40,235 nucleotides of DNA. Source: Acidobacteriaceae bacterium (GTDB lineage: Bacteria; Acidobacteriota; Terriglobia; Terriglobales; Acidobacteriaceae). The translations under genes were made by a program, and so were the position numbers. The notes under the pieces were generated by a model that saw nothing but the letters and a program-made list of their open reading frames with translations, was not told the origin of the DNA and ran no database searches. The stretch lies in assembly GCA_030037475.1 (NCBI GenBank), contig JASHRH010000004.1:1-40235 (forward strand), written 5' to 3'. Below, one piece after another: positions 27,754 through 36,445 of this stretch (positions are counted from its first letter, which is position 1; every line of letters begins with the position of its first letter).

Positions 27754-28845
27754 TCACTCCACGTCCTTCGTGATATTCAGGAGCACGCCCAGCAATGACA
27801 GCATGATGAACAGCGACGTGCCGCCATAGGAAACGAATGGCAGCGTGATGCCCTTGGTTGGCACCAGCGCCAGCACCACGCTGATGTTGAAGAACGCCTG
27901 GATGAGGATGGTCGCGGTGATGCCGAACGCCAGGAAGCGCGCGAACACATCCCGCGACAGCAGCGCCGCCCGCATCCCGCGATAGCCGATGAAGACAAAC
28001 AGCGCGACCACGGCCAGCGCGCCGATCAGTCCCAGCTCCTGCGCGATGTTCGCAAAGATGTAATCCGTGTGCGGCTCCGGCAGATAGAAGAGCTTCGCCG
28101 CGCCATCCATGTAGCCGACGCCGTGAAAGCCGCCCGAGCCGACGGCGATGAGCGACTGCATGATGTGATAGCCCTTGCCCAGCGGGTCCGATTCCGGATT
28201 GAGGAACGCCAGCAGCCGCTCGCGCCGCCACGGCACGCGAAACAACATCACGTAGAGCACCGGCACCGCGGCTACCGCGGCGTAGCCCAGATACTTCAGG
28301 TTCATGCCCGCCAGCCACAGCATGAGCGCAGTCACCGCCGCGCAGACCATCGCCGTGCCAAGATCGGGCTCTTTCAGGATCAGCGCAATGAAGACCAGGC
28401 TGGGCAGCGCCGCCGGCAGAATCGTATGCCGCCAATCCTCAATCGACCCCATTCGGTCCTGCAAAAACCACGCCAGAAAAACCACCATCGCTGGCTTGGC
28501 GATCTCCGACGGCTCCAGCGACAACGGTCCCAGGCGGATCCAGCGATGCGTGTTGTGCGAATCGCGCGTGAGAAACGCGGCCAGCATCAGGATGATGGCC
28601 ATCCCCACGAGCGGGAAAACCACGCTCGCGCGATTCCAGGCGCGATAGTCCACCCGCATCAGCGCGGTCATGGCGACCAGCCCCAGCGCGGCCCAGATCG
28701 CCTGGCGCGCGACAAAATAATACGGTGAGTTGTAGTCGGCCTTGGCCATCACCGCCGACGCGCTGAAGACCATGGCCAGCCCCATCACCACCAGCACCAG
28801 CGTGGCGCAATAGAGCCACTTGTCGACGCCTACTCGCTTCGCCAT
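27754..28845 (-). CDS. ftsW: FtsW-type SEDS glycosyltransferase
   Basis: WIRLGPLSLEPSEIAKPAMVVFLAWFL, NPESDPLGKGYHIMQSLIAVGSGG, LPEPHTDYIFANIAQELGLIG, LPFVSYGGTSL. Confidence 0.93.
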   Translation of the reverse strand: MAKRVGVDKWLYCATLVLVVMGLAMVFSASAVMAKADYNSPYYFVARQAIWAALGLVAMTALMRVDYRAWNRASVVFPLVGMAIILMLAAFLTRDSHNTHRWIRLGPLSLEPSEIAKPAMVVFLAWFLQDRMGSIEDWRHTILPAALPSLVFIALILKEPDLGTAMVCAAVTALMLWLAGMNLKYLGYAAVAAVPVLYVMLFRVPWRRERLLAFLNPESDPLGKGYHIMQSLIAVGSGGFHGVGYMDGAAKLFYLPEPHTDYIFANIAQELGLIGALAVVALFVFIGYRGMRAALLSRDVFARFLAFGITATILIQAFFNISVVLALVPTKGITLPFVSYGGTSLFIMLSLLGVLLNITKDVE

Positions 28846-28847
28846 GG

Positions 28848-28903
28848 GTTAGTTGCCGGTTCCAGGTTGCTGATTGTCGGATGGCTGGTTTTCAGTTCCT
28901 GAT
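28848..28903. repeat. Heptad array abutting the ftsW start
   Basis: GTTAGTT GCCGGTT CCAGGTT GCTGATT GTCGGAT GGCTGGT TTTCAGT TCCTGAT. Confidence 0.65.
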
Positions 28904-28930
28904 AATGACGCGAATGATTTGGCCCCCCCT

Positions 28931-29015
28931 GGCGCGAAGCGGTCCCCTGCGCGAAGTGGTCCCGCGCACGAAGCAGTCTCCGGCGCGAAGCAGTCCCCGG
29001 CGCAAAGCGGTCCCG
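28931..29015. repeat. 17-nt tandem repeat, 5 units
   Basis: GGCGCGAAGCGGTCCCC / TGCGCGAAGTGGTCCCG / CGCACGAAGCAGTCTCC / GGCGCGAAGCAGTCCCC / GGCGCAAAGCGGTCCCG. Confidence 0.9.
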
Positions 29016-29037
29016 CGCAGCGGGACGACGGTAGAAG

Positions 29038-29095
29038 CCCCGGCCTTCAGGCCGGGGAAATTCTGGCGAATTCCACTTTCGGGCCTTTAGGCCCG
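29038..29095. repeat. Two GC hairpins with 4-nt loops
   Basis: CCCCGGCC-TTCA-GGCCGGGG (29038-29057) and CGGGCC-TTTA-GGCCCG (29080-29095). Confidence 0.75.
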
Positions 29096-29197
29096 GAAAA
29101 CTTCGCATCGATATCGCCCCCGGGCTCCACGCAGACCGGCAGGACGCAGGCTGAATCCCGAAAAGATTTCGCCATGCAGGAGCCCCCGTTCCAACAA

Positions 29198-30580
29198 CTA
29201 ACTTTTCCCCACTCCGCGTCGTGCCAGAACCGCTTCCTTGAACACCCGCCCGCGATGCTCATAATTCTCAAACTGATCGAAGCTGGAGCACGCCGGCGCC
29301 AGCAGCACGATCTCGCCCGGCCTGGCCGCCTCGCCCGCCCGCGACACCGCCTCAGCCAGCGTGCCCGCGCTCACAATGGGAACCGCCCCCTCAATATGCG
29401 TGTGAATTTTCTCCGCCGCCGCGCCGATGGTATAAACCGCCCTGACCCTCTCGGTCAGCATGGTCCGCATCTGCCGGTAGTCGGAATTCTTGTCCTTTCC
29501 GCCGAGAATCAGGTGAATCCCGCCCGGAAAGGACGCAATCGCCTTCATGCTGGCGTCCACATTCGTTGCCTTGGAGTCGTTGTAGTAATCCACGCCGTTG
29601 ATCGTCGTCACAAACTCCAGCCGATGCTCTACGGCCCTGAAGTCGATCACCGCCTGCCGGATCGCCGCCGCCTCCACGCCGGCCAGCCGCGCTGCGCACA
29701 CCGCGGCGAGCACGTTCTCCACATTGTGTGTGCCCTTCAGCGGAATCTCGCTCACCTTCAGGACGGGCTCAGCCTTCGCCTGCTCCGATTCGCGGAACAG
29801 GATTGTGCCCTCGTGCACGAACGCCCCCTGCCGCACGACCCTGGTCCGGCTGAACCAGAACACCCGCGGGCCGCCATCGCTCCGGGCCCGTGCCGCCGCT
29901 CCTTTGGTCCCATCGTCGTCGGCGTTCAGCACCAGCGCATCTTCGGCTGTCTGCCGGGCGAAAATCCGCTCCTTCGCCGCGACATAATTTTCGAAGCTGC
30001 CATGCCGGTCCAGATGATCCGGCGTGATGTTCAGGATCACCGCAATCTGCGGATGGAAGGTATCCGTCGTTTCCAGCTGGAAGCTCGACACCTCCAGCAC
30101 CGACCATCCATCATCGCGCGACTCCTCAACGAGCGCGATCACGGGCACGCCGATGTTGCCGCCCACCTGCACGGAGAGCTTCCCGGCCTGCAGAATCTCG
30201 CCGCACAACGTCGTCGTTGTCGTCTTTCCGTTCGATCCGGTAATCGCCAGCACTTTGCCGCGCAGATAGTGCGCCGCCAGCTCCAGTTCTCCGATCACCG
30301 GCAGCCCGAACTTCTTCACCTGTGTCAGCTCGGGCGTGTCCACCGGTACCCCGGGGCTCACGACAATCAGATCCTGGCGCCGGAAGGTGAGCAGCCCGTG
30401 GCCGCCAGCTTCGACGGCAATGCCCTCATCGATGAGCGCGGGAATCTCCTTCGCCAGCTCTTCCGCGCTGCGCACGTCCGACACCGTCACCTGCGCGCCC
30501 TGGTGGCGCAAAAACAGCGCCGCCGCCAGCCCCGACTTCCCCAGGCCGACGACCAGTACCTTTTTCCATTTGATTTCCAT
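29198..30580 (-). CDS. murD: UDP-N-acetylmuramoylalanine--D-glutamate ligase
   Basis: VLVVGLGKSGLAAALFL, AITGSNGKTTTTTL, LNITPDHLDRHGSFENY, GTHNVENVLAAV, NDSKATNVDA. Confidence 0.95.
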   Translation of the reverse strand: MEIKWKKVLVVGLGKSGLAAALFLRHQGAQVTVSDVRSAEELAKEIPALIDEGIAVEAGGHGLLTFRRQDLIVVSPGVPVDTPELTQVKKFGLPVIGELELAAHYLRGKVLAITGSNGKTTTTTLCGEILQAGKLSVQVGGNIGVPVIALVEESRDDGWSVLEVSSFQLETTDTFHPQIAVILNITPDHLDRHGSFENYVAAKERIFARQTAEDALVLNADDDGTKGAAARARSDGGPRVFWFSRTRVVRQGAFVHEGTILFRESEQAKAEPVLKVSEIPLKGTHNVENVLAAVCAARLAGVEAAAIRQAVIDFRAVEHRLEFVTTINGVDYYNDSKATNVDASMKAIASFPGGIHLILGGKDKNSDYRQMRTMLTERVRAVYTIGAAAEKIHTHIEGAVPIVSAGTLAEAVSRAGEAARPGEIVLLAPACSSFDQFENYEHRGRVFKEAVLARRGVGKS

Positions 30581-30593
30581 GAAAATCCTGGGC

Positions 30594-30656
30594 GGCGCGC
30601 TACCGGCTACAGGCTGCCGGCTTATCTACACGCTAAACCCTCTACGCTATACGCTA
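30594..30656 (-). repeat. Heptad array beginning at the mraY stop codon
   Basis: Minus strand: TAGCGTA TAGCGTA GAGGGTT TAGCGTG TAGATAA GCCGGCA GCCTGTA GCCGGTA GCGCGCC; the first TAG is the stop. Confidence 0.8.
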
Positions 30657-31793
30657 CCTCAGCTTCAGCGTGGTGAGTGCAAAGAGTGCAAACACCAGGG
30701 CGGCGATCCAGAAGCGCGCGATCACTTTGGATTCCGACCAGCCCAGCAATTCGAAATGATGGTGCAGCGGCGCCATCCTGAAAATCCGCTTGCCCCCGCG
30801 CAGCTTGTAGCTGCCCACCTGCAGGATGACGCTCATCGCCTCGAGATAGAACACCCCCCCGATAAACGGCAGCAGCAGTTCCTGCTTGATGACCACGGCC
30901 ATCGTGGCCAGCGCGCCGCCCAGCGCCAGCGAACCCACGTCGCCCATAAAGATTTCCGCCGGGTGCGCGTTGTACCACAGGAAACCGATCGCCGCGCCGG
31001 TCATCGACCCACCGAAGACGGTCACCTCGCTCACCAGCGGCATTCGCTGTAGTTCCAGATAATCCGCAAAGGTCACGTGTCCGCTCACATAGGTCAGCAC
31101 CGTCAGCGCGCCGGCGGCGATGATGGTGCAGCCGATGGCCAGCCCATCCAGGCCATCCGTCAGGTTGACCGCGTTGCTGGTGAGCACGATTACCAGCATG
31201 ACGAATACGATGAAGGGCAAAAACGCCACCACCCCGAAGTGCGGCAGATGCGCAAGAATCGCCGGAATCGCCAGCCGCGGCCGCAGGTACTTCACAAACG
31301 GCACGACCAGCCGCGTCGAATAGCTGCCACGCAGGTCCATCAGGACCAGCGCCACGGCGATCGCCGCCGAGGCCAGGAACTGATACAGCAGCTTGGCCCG
31401 CGCCGTCAGCCCCAGATTCCTGCGGTGCACCACCTTGATGTAATCGTCGGCGAACCCAATGGCGCCGTAGGCCGCGGCGGAAAACATCACCAGCCACACA
31501 AACGGATTCGACAGGTCCGCCCACAGCAGCGTCGGCAGCAGGATCGCGATGAGGATCAGCACCCCACCCATCGTTGGCGTGCCGGCCTTCTTCTGGTGCT
31601 CCTTCGGGCCTTCCTCGCGAATATACTGCCCGATCTGGAACTCACGCAGCTTCTCGATCACGTAGGGGCCGATCACCAGCGTGATCAGCAGCGCCGTCAG
31701 CGAGGCAAACGCGGTGCGAAACGTCAGATACCGGAAGATGCGGAAGGGTCTGAAGTAGGGAAACAGCTTCTGATAAAGGAGCCAGTAGAGCAA
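30654..31793 (-). CDS. mraY: Phospho-N-acetylmuramoyl-pentapeptide transferase (TTG start)
   Basis: KAGTPTMGGVLILIAILLPTLLWADL, FADDYIKVVHRRNLGLTARAKL, NAVNLTDGLDGLAIGCT; GGAGG before TTG. Confidence 0.95.
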   Translation of the reverse strand: MLYWLLYQKLFPYFRPFRIFRYLTFRTAFASLTALLITLVIGPYVIEKLREFQIGQYIREEGPKEHQKKAGTPTMGGVLILIAILLPTLLWADLSNPFVWLVMFSAAAYGAIGFADDYIKVVHRRNLGLTARAKLLYQFLASAAIAVALVLMDLRGSYSTRLVVPFVKYLRPRLAIPAILAHLPHFGVVAFLPFIVFVMLVIVLTSNAVNLTDGLDGLAIGCTIIAAGALTVLTYVSGHVTFADYLELQRMPLVSEVTVFGGSMTGAAIGFLWYNAHPAEIFMGDVGSLALGGALATMAVVIKQELLLPFIGGVFYLEAMSVILQVGSYKLRGGKRIFRMAPLHHHFELLGWSESKVIARFWIAALVFALFALTTLKLR

Positions 31794-31902
31794 ACGTCCT
31801 CCGCCCAGGCGTGGTGGTTGCCGCTATCTTATCGCGCCAGCCTGTGCGGATGGTCCGGGTTTTTCGCGCTTCTCCGTGGGCGTATTGCCTTAGATAATCG
31901 GC

Positions 31903-31992
31903 TGCGGCAGCGTCCTCGCCGGCAGGTTTTTCGCCGGCCGGGTCTTAGCTGACCGGACCTAAGCTGGCCGCTCCTTAGCTGCCCGGCTCTTC
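31903..31992 (-). repeat. 15-nt array spanning the 3' end of murF
   Basis: GAAGAGCCGGGCAGC / TAAGGAGCGGCCAGC / TTAGGTCCGGTCAGC / TAAGACCCGGCCGGC / GAAAAACCTGCCGGC / GAGGACGCTGCCGCA; the first unit is coding, the second starts with the stop. Confidence 0.8.
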
Positions 31993-33534
31993 GCTGATCT
32001 TCTCCAGTGCTCTCTCCAGCCGCACCCCGCGCGAAGCCTTCAGCAGCGCCGCATCGCCCGCGCGCAGGTTGTCGCGCAGCCACGCGCCTGCTTCATCCGG
32101 CGTCTCGACGAACAATGCCTCGACTCCGGCTTCTCGCGCGCCCTCTACGATCTCCCGCGCATGGCCGCGCACCCCGACTACCACATCCAACCCCGCCGCG
32201 GCCGTGCCGCAGGTGGCATGCAGCGCCGCCGCTTCCGGACCCAGCTCCAGCATCTCGCCCGCCACCAGAATCCGCCGCTTTGCCGGCATTCCTTTGAGCA
32301 CCGCGATCATCGCCTTCAGCGCCGACGGGTTCGAGTTGTAGCAATCGTTGATCACCGTCGCGCCGCGCGCTGAGAGCACCTGGCCGCGCTTGTCGCCCGG
32401 CTCCAGCTCAGCCAGCGACGCGCAGCAGTCCGCCAGCGGAATCCCAGCCTTCAGCCCCACTGCGATCGCAGCCAGCGCGTTGGTGACGTTGTGCTCGCCC
32501 AGCAGCCGCAGCCGCAGCTCGCAATTGCCATGACGCGTCCAGATCCCCGCCCGCATCCCGTCGGTCCCCAGCGGCTCGGTCTTCACCACCCGCGGATCGG
32601 CGCACGGCCCGCGCCCGAAGTAGACCGTCTTCCCCTCGAAATCCCGCCCAAACTGCCCGACGTAATGATCGTCACAGTTGAGGAACGCGACGCCGTTCCG
32701 GGAAAGGCCGGCAACCAGCTCGTACTTCGCGCGGGCAACTCCGGCGATGCCATCGGCAAAATTCTCCGCGTGCGCCTGGCCGACGTTGGTCACCACGCCC
32801 CAATCCGGCGCGGCCATGCGGCAGAGAGCGGCAATCTCCCCGGCGTGCGACATGCCCATCTCGATGACGGCCACGTCGTGTTCCGGCTCCAGGCGCAGCA
32901 GCTGCAGCGGCAGCCCATAGTGGTTGTTCAGATTTCCCTGCGACTTCAGCACCTGGAACTTCGCGCTCAAAACAGCGGCTGCCGCATCCTTCGTCGTGGT
33001 CTTGCCCGCCGAGCCGGTAATGCCAATCACCCTCCGGCCCCAATGCCGCCGCACGCTGGAAGCCAGCCGTTGCAAAGCGACGAGCGTGTCCTCCACCACC
33101 AGCAGGGCGCCCCGCCCTTGTCCGGCGGTCATTTGGCCGGACAGGGCGGGATGATCCTGGGTGTCCTGCATCTGCCCGCCTTTGGCGGATGCGGGCTCAG
33201 CAACGCTCTGAAGGGGCACGGCTTCAGCCCGGGGTCCCCAGCGCGCCTGCGCGCTGGGGTGGTCAGCCGTGCCGTTAACCGCCGAAACAGATAAGGGCAT
33301 GAGCCCCTGAGGGCCGACCCTTTCCCTGGATACCACCGCTGCCACCGCGCCCTTCTCGAACGCCGCCGCCACAAAATCGTGCCCGTCGAATCGCTCTCCG
33401 CGAATGGCAAAGAACAGATCCCCCGGCTGCAGCGTGCGCGAGTCGATCGAGTACCCCGTCGCCACATCGGACGCGTGCACTCCGGAAACCTCCGCCGCCA
33501 GCCAGCGCGCGGCCTGCTCCAGCGTGAGCTTCAT
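31975..33534 (-). CDS. murF: UDP-N-acetylmuramoyl-tripeptide--D-alanyl-D-alanine ligase with internal insertion
   Basis: IDSRTLQPGDLFFAIRGERFDGHDF, GITGSAGKTTTKDA, NLNNHYGLPL, INDCYNSNPSALKAM; start overlaps murE stop (ATGA). Confidence 0.93.
   Translation of the reverse strand: MKLTLEQAARWLAAEVSGVHASDVATGYSIDSRTLQPGDLFFAIRGERFDGHDFVAAAFEKGAVAAVVSRERVGPQGLMPLSVSAVNGTADHPSAQARWGPRAEAVPLQSVAEPASAKGGQMQDTQDHPALSGQMTAGQGRGALLVVEDTLVALQRLASSVRRHWGRRVIGITGSAGKTTTKDAAAAVLSAKFQVLKSQGNLNNHYGLPLQLLRLEPEHDVAVIEMGMSHAGEIAALCRMAAPDWGVVTNVGQAHAENFADGIAGVARAKYELVAGLSRNGVAFLNCDDHYVGQFGRDFEGKTVYFGRGPCADPRVVKTEPLGTDGMRAGIWTRHGNCELRLRLLGEHNVTNALAAIAVGLKAGIPLADCCASLAELEPGDKRGQVLSARGATVINDCYNSNPSALKAMIAVLKGMPAKRRILVAGEMLELGPEAAALHATCGTAAAGLDVVVGVRGHAREIVEGAREAGVEALFVETPDEAGAWLRDNLRAGDAALLKASRGVRLERALEKISEEPGS
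33213..33273. repeat. Nested GC palindrome inside murF
   Basis: Outer GGCACGGCT/AGCCGTGCC (33215-33223/33265-33273); inner CCCCAGCGCGC-CT-GCGCGCTGGGG (33236-33259). Confidence 0.85.
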
Positions 33535-35135
33535 GCGCGGGCTCCTCGTGAAATTTCCCCGGAGCCGCCAGATGTGGTCGTGGGTGAACCGTCCGTCCGC
33601 CCGGCCGGCCAGGCCCGGATCGCCGCCGCCGCTGCTTCGGCATCGTCGAACGGGATCGGCCCGTCGCGCAGCACCTGCTCCTTTTCGTGGCCCTTGCCGG
33701 CCAGCAGAACGATGTCGCCGGGCCGCGCCGCTTCGATGGCCCGCCGGATGGCCCGCGCTCGATCCACCTCGACAACAAACTCCGTGCCCGTTTCCGTCAC
33801 CCCAGGCAACGCGTCCGCCACAATCGCTTCGGGATCCTCGCTGCGTGGATTGTCCGACGTGAGGACCACCAAATCGCTGCCCTCGCCCGCCGCGCGCCCC
33901 ATCTTCGGACGCTTGGCGCGGTCGCGATCGCCGCCGCAGCCGAACAGCGTGATCACGCGATGCTCCTGTCCGACAAATTCCCTCGCCAGCGCGGTCAGGT
34001 TCCGCAGTGCGTCATCCGTGTGCGCGTAATCGACCACGACCGTGAAAGGCTGCTCCGCATCGACGGTCTGAAAGCGCCCTGGCACGCAGGCCAGCGATGC
34101 CGCGCCCGCGGCGATCTGCTCGAGCGTCAGACCGCGCGCGACAGCCGCGCCGCTCGCCGCCAGCAGATTATAGAGATTGACTCGTCCCGTCAGACGCGTG
34201 CACATCTCGACGCTGCCCTGCGACGATACCATCCGGAAGGTCATTCCCGACGCGCCCATCCGCGCGTCTTCAATGCGAAAATCGCCGGTCCTGATCCCAT
34301 ACGTGAGGACCTGCGCGCCCGCTTCCCGCGCCACCTGGCCCAGGACCGCGCCATACGCATCCTCCACATTCACCACAGCCACGCGCGGAACCACGCCGTT
34401 CTCGCCGTCGAAGAGCGCCCGCTTCGCCGCGAAATAGTTTTCCATCGTGCCGTGAAAATCCAGATGATCCTGCGTCAGATTCGTAAAGATCGCCACGTCG
34501 AACGGCAGCCCGTAGACGCGCCCCTGCGCCAGCGCGTGTGACGACACCTCCATCACCGCCTCGGTCGCGCCTGCGTCCACTCCCTCACGCAGCAGCGCCA
34601 GCAGGTCGCGCGACTCCAGCGTGGTGTGCGCCGCCGGCCGCACCGCGCCCGCCACGTGATTCTCAATCGTCCCCATGAGTACTGTTCTGCGACCAGCCCC
34701 GTTGCCGGGGCCCCCGGCGCGCTTGCGCGCTGGGGTGGTAAGCATTGCGTCCAGAAGAAACGCTGTCGTCGTCTTGCCGTTCGTCCCGGTCACGCCGCTC
34801 AGCGCCAGTTGCCGTTCCGGATGCCCGAAGAAGTGCATCGCGATGGCCGCCATGGCGCGCCGTCCGCCTCCGGCCGGAACCTCGGCGACCGCAATCTCCG
34901 GGAATCGCCGCGCCGTTTCCGCAAAGGCCGCCGCGGAATCCGTCACTACCGCCGCCGCGCCCTGCTCCATCGCCCTGCCGATATACCGATTCCCGTCCGT
35001 CGTTCCGCCCTGCATGGCCAGGAAGAGCGAGCCGCGTCCGACGCGCCGTGAGTCGAACTCCACGCCCGCAATCTCGGCGTTCGGCCCTGCGCGCCGCACC
35101 ACTTCCGCCCCGCTCAGCAGATCTTCGAATCGCAT
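33531..35135 (-). CDS. murE: UDP-N-acetylmuramoyl-L-alanyl-D-glutamate ligase (MurE)
   Basis: GVEFDSRRVGRGSLFLAMQG, GVTGTNGKTTTAFLLDAM, FTNLTQDHLDFHGTMENYFAAK, DYAHTDDALRN, GCGGDRDRAKRPKMG. Confidence 0.95.
   Translation of the reverse strand: MRFEDLLSGAEVVRRAGPNAEIAGVEFDSRRVGRGSLFLAMQGGTTDGNRYIGRAMEQGAAAVVTDSAAAFAETARRFPEIAVAEVPAGGGRRAMAAIAMHFFGHPERQLALSGVTGTNGKTTTAFLLDAMLTTPARKRAGGPGNGAGRRTVLMGTIENHVAGAVRPAAHTTLESRDLLALLREGVDAGATEAVMEVSSHALAQGRVYGLPFDVAIFTNLTQDHLDFHGTMENYFAAKRALFDGENGVVPRVAVVNVEDAYGAVLGQVAREAGAQVLTYGIRTGDFRIEDARMGASGMTFRMVSSQGSVEMCTRLTGRVNLYNLLAASGAAVARGLTLEQIAAGAASLACVPGRFQTVDAEQPFTVVVDYAHTDDALRNLTALAREFVGQEHRVITLFGCGGDRDRAKRPKMGRAAGEGSDLVVLTSDNPRSEDPEAIVADALPGVTETGTEFVVEVDRARAIRRAIEAARPGDIVLLAGKGHEKEQVLRDGPIPFDDAEAAAAAIRAWPAGRTDGSPTTTSGGSGEISRGARA
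34697..34742. repeat. GC palindrome inside murE, same family as in murF
   Basis: CCCCG-TTGC-CGGGG then CCCCGGCGCGC-TT-GCGCGCTGGGG (34712-34735); 33/38 identical by eye to the murF segment. Confidence 0.85.
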
Positions 35136-35204
35136 CTCAAGCTGATTCTAAGCGCGTATTGTCTGCCTGTAATATGGTTCGCAATCCGAGCGGAGAGGTT
35201 CTCT

Positions 35205-35414
35205 ATGGCACATGAAATCAGCGTGCGGTTCCGCCAGGCCGTGGACATTGAGAATTGCGATCTGAAAGTCACCGTGAAGACCAATGGGGTGGTCTTTGGA
35301 ACGCTGACCCTCAGCCGCGGAACCATCGACTGGCGCCCCAAAAAGAAGTGGCGGGGCAGGAGCAACGAGTTTCGCATGACCTGGGAAGGATTCGACCGGA
35401 AGATTCGGAGTTGA
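35205..35414 (+). CDS. Conserved-looking 69-aa basic protein, unknown function
   Basis: MAHEISVRFRQAVDIENCDLKVTVKTNGVVFGTLTLSRGTIDWRPKKKWRGRSNEFRMTWEGFDRKIRS; upstream GGAGAGG, divergent from murE. Confidence 0.7.
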   Translation: MAHEISVRFRQAVDIENCDLKVTVKTNGVVFGTLTLSRGTIDWRPKKKWRGRSNEFRMTWEGFDRKIRS

Positions 35415-35446
35415 TGCGCCATGGCATGCGCGCGGCTGAACGCTGC

Positions 35447-36391
35447 TCAGTCCCGCGGCAGCGCGCCGATGGTGTGCAGCCACGTCTCCATCAGCTCCGG
35501 CCACCGCGTGATCGGCAGCTTCGTCGGGCGCAATCCGAATGCGTGCCCACCCTGCGCGTACAGGTGCATCTCCGCGGGAACGCCGGCATCTTTCAGAGCG
35601 ATGAAATAAACCAGCGCCTGGTTCACGCCGTCCACATGGTCGTCCTCCGCCTGCACCAGGAAGGTCGGCGGCGTTTCGCGCGTGACAGGATCGTTTGGAT
35701 TCATCTCCAGCCTTGTGTCGGACCACGACAGATGTCCCGGATAAATTGCCGCCGCAAAATCTGGACGGCAGCTCACCCGGTCCGCGGCATCGACCACCGG
35801 ATACAGGCGCTTTTCGTAGTGAGTGCTGATCTGCGCTGCCAGGCTGCCGCCAGCGGAGAATCCCAGCACGCCGATTTTGTGCGGATCGATGCCCCACTCC
35901 GCCGCGTGATTCCGTACCAGCCCCACCGTCCTCTGGGCGTCCTGGAGCGCGAGGGGCGAGTCAGGATAAGGCCCCGACAGCGGATACCTGCTCTCCCCGG
36001 GCACGCGATATTTCAGCAGCACGCAGGTGATGCCGTGCGCCGTCAGCCAGTCGCAAACCTCCGTGCCTTCCAGATCGATGGCGAGAATCTGATAGCCGCC
36101 GCCGGGAAAGACCACCACTGCGACGCCGGTGTTCCTTCCCTTCGGCGAGTAGACCGTCATCGTAGGCCGCGAGACGTTGTTGATGTAGAGATATGGCCTG
36201 CCCGCGACGAGATTGACGGTATCCGTCCTGACGGTATCCGGTCCCGTGAAAGGCCGCGCGTCGGGCGCGGTTCCCGGCCAGATCGGAATCTGCCTGTGTC
36301 CCGGCGATGGTTGCCATCCGCCCGTTTGCGCGCCCGCGCTCAGCGCAGATGCAACGCAGAACGCGACAGCGAACGCTTTCAACACCCGCAT
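35447..36391 (-). CDS. Secreted alpha/beta hydrolase (acetyl-esterase/BD-FAE-like)
   Basis: Signal peptide; VVVFPGGGYQILAIDLEG, IGVLGFSAGGSLAAQIS (GxSxG), FLVQAEDDHVDG, GGHAFGLR. Confidence 0.88.
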   Translation of the reverse strand: MRVLKAFAVAFCVASALSAGAQTGGWQPSPGHRQIPIWPGTAPDARPFTGPDTVRTDTVNLVAGRPYLYINNVSRPTMTVYSPKGRNTGVAVVVFPGGGYQILAIDLEGTEVCDWLTAHGITCVLLKYRVPGESRYPLSGPYPDSPLALQDAQRTVGLVRNHAAEWGIDPHKIGVLGFSAGGSLAAQISTHYEKRLYPVVDAADRVSCRPDFAAAIYPGHLSWSDTRLEMNPNDPVTRETPPTFLVQAEDDHVDGVNQALVYFIALKDAGVPAEMHLYAQGGHAFGLRPTKLPITRWPELMETWLHTIGALPRD

Positions 36392-36445
36392 ACGATCTCC
36401 TCATTTCTGCAATGCCGGATCGAAAGTCCGCCGCCCGGCCAGGGC

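Noticed and set aside
26636-28435. 599-aa ORF read as a longer MurG
   Set aside because: The first 230 residues are ftsW in another frame; the MurG start is ATG at 27745.
28931-29015. 17-nt tandem array as a CRISPR
   Set aside because: Units are contiguous with no unique spacers, and no cas genes are nearby.
28874-30676. 600-aa plus-strand ORF opposite murD
   Set aside because: Antisense to murD and runs through the repeat-rich spacer; no domain motifs.
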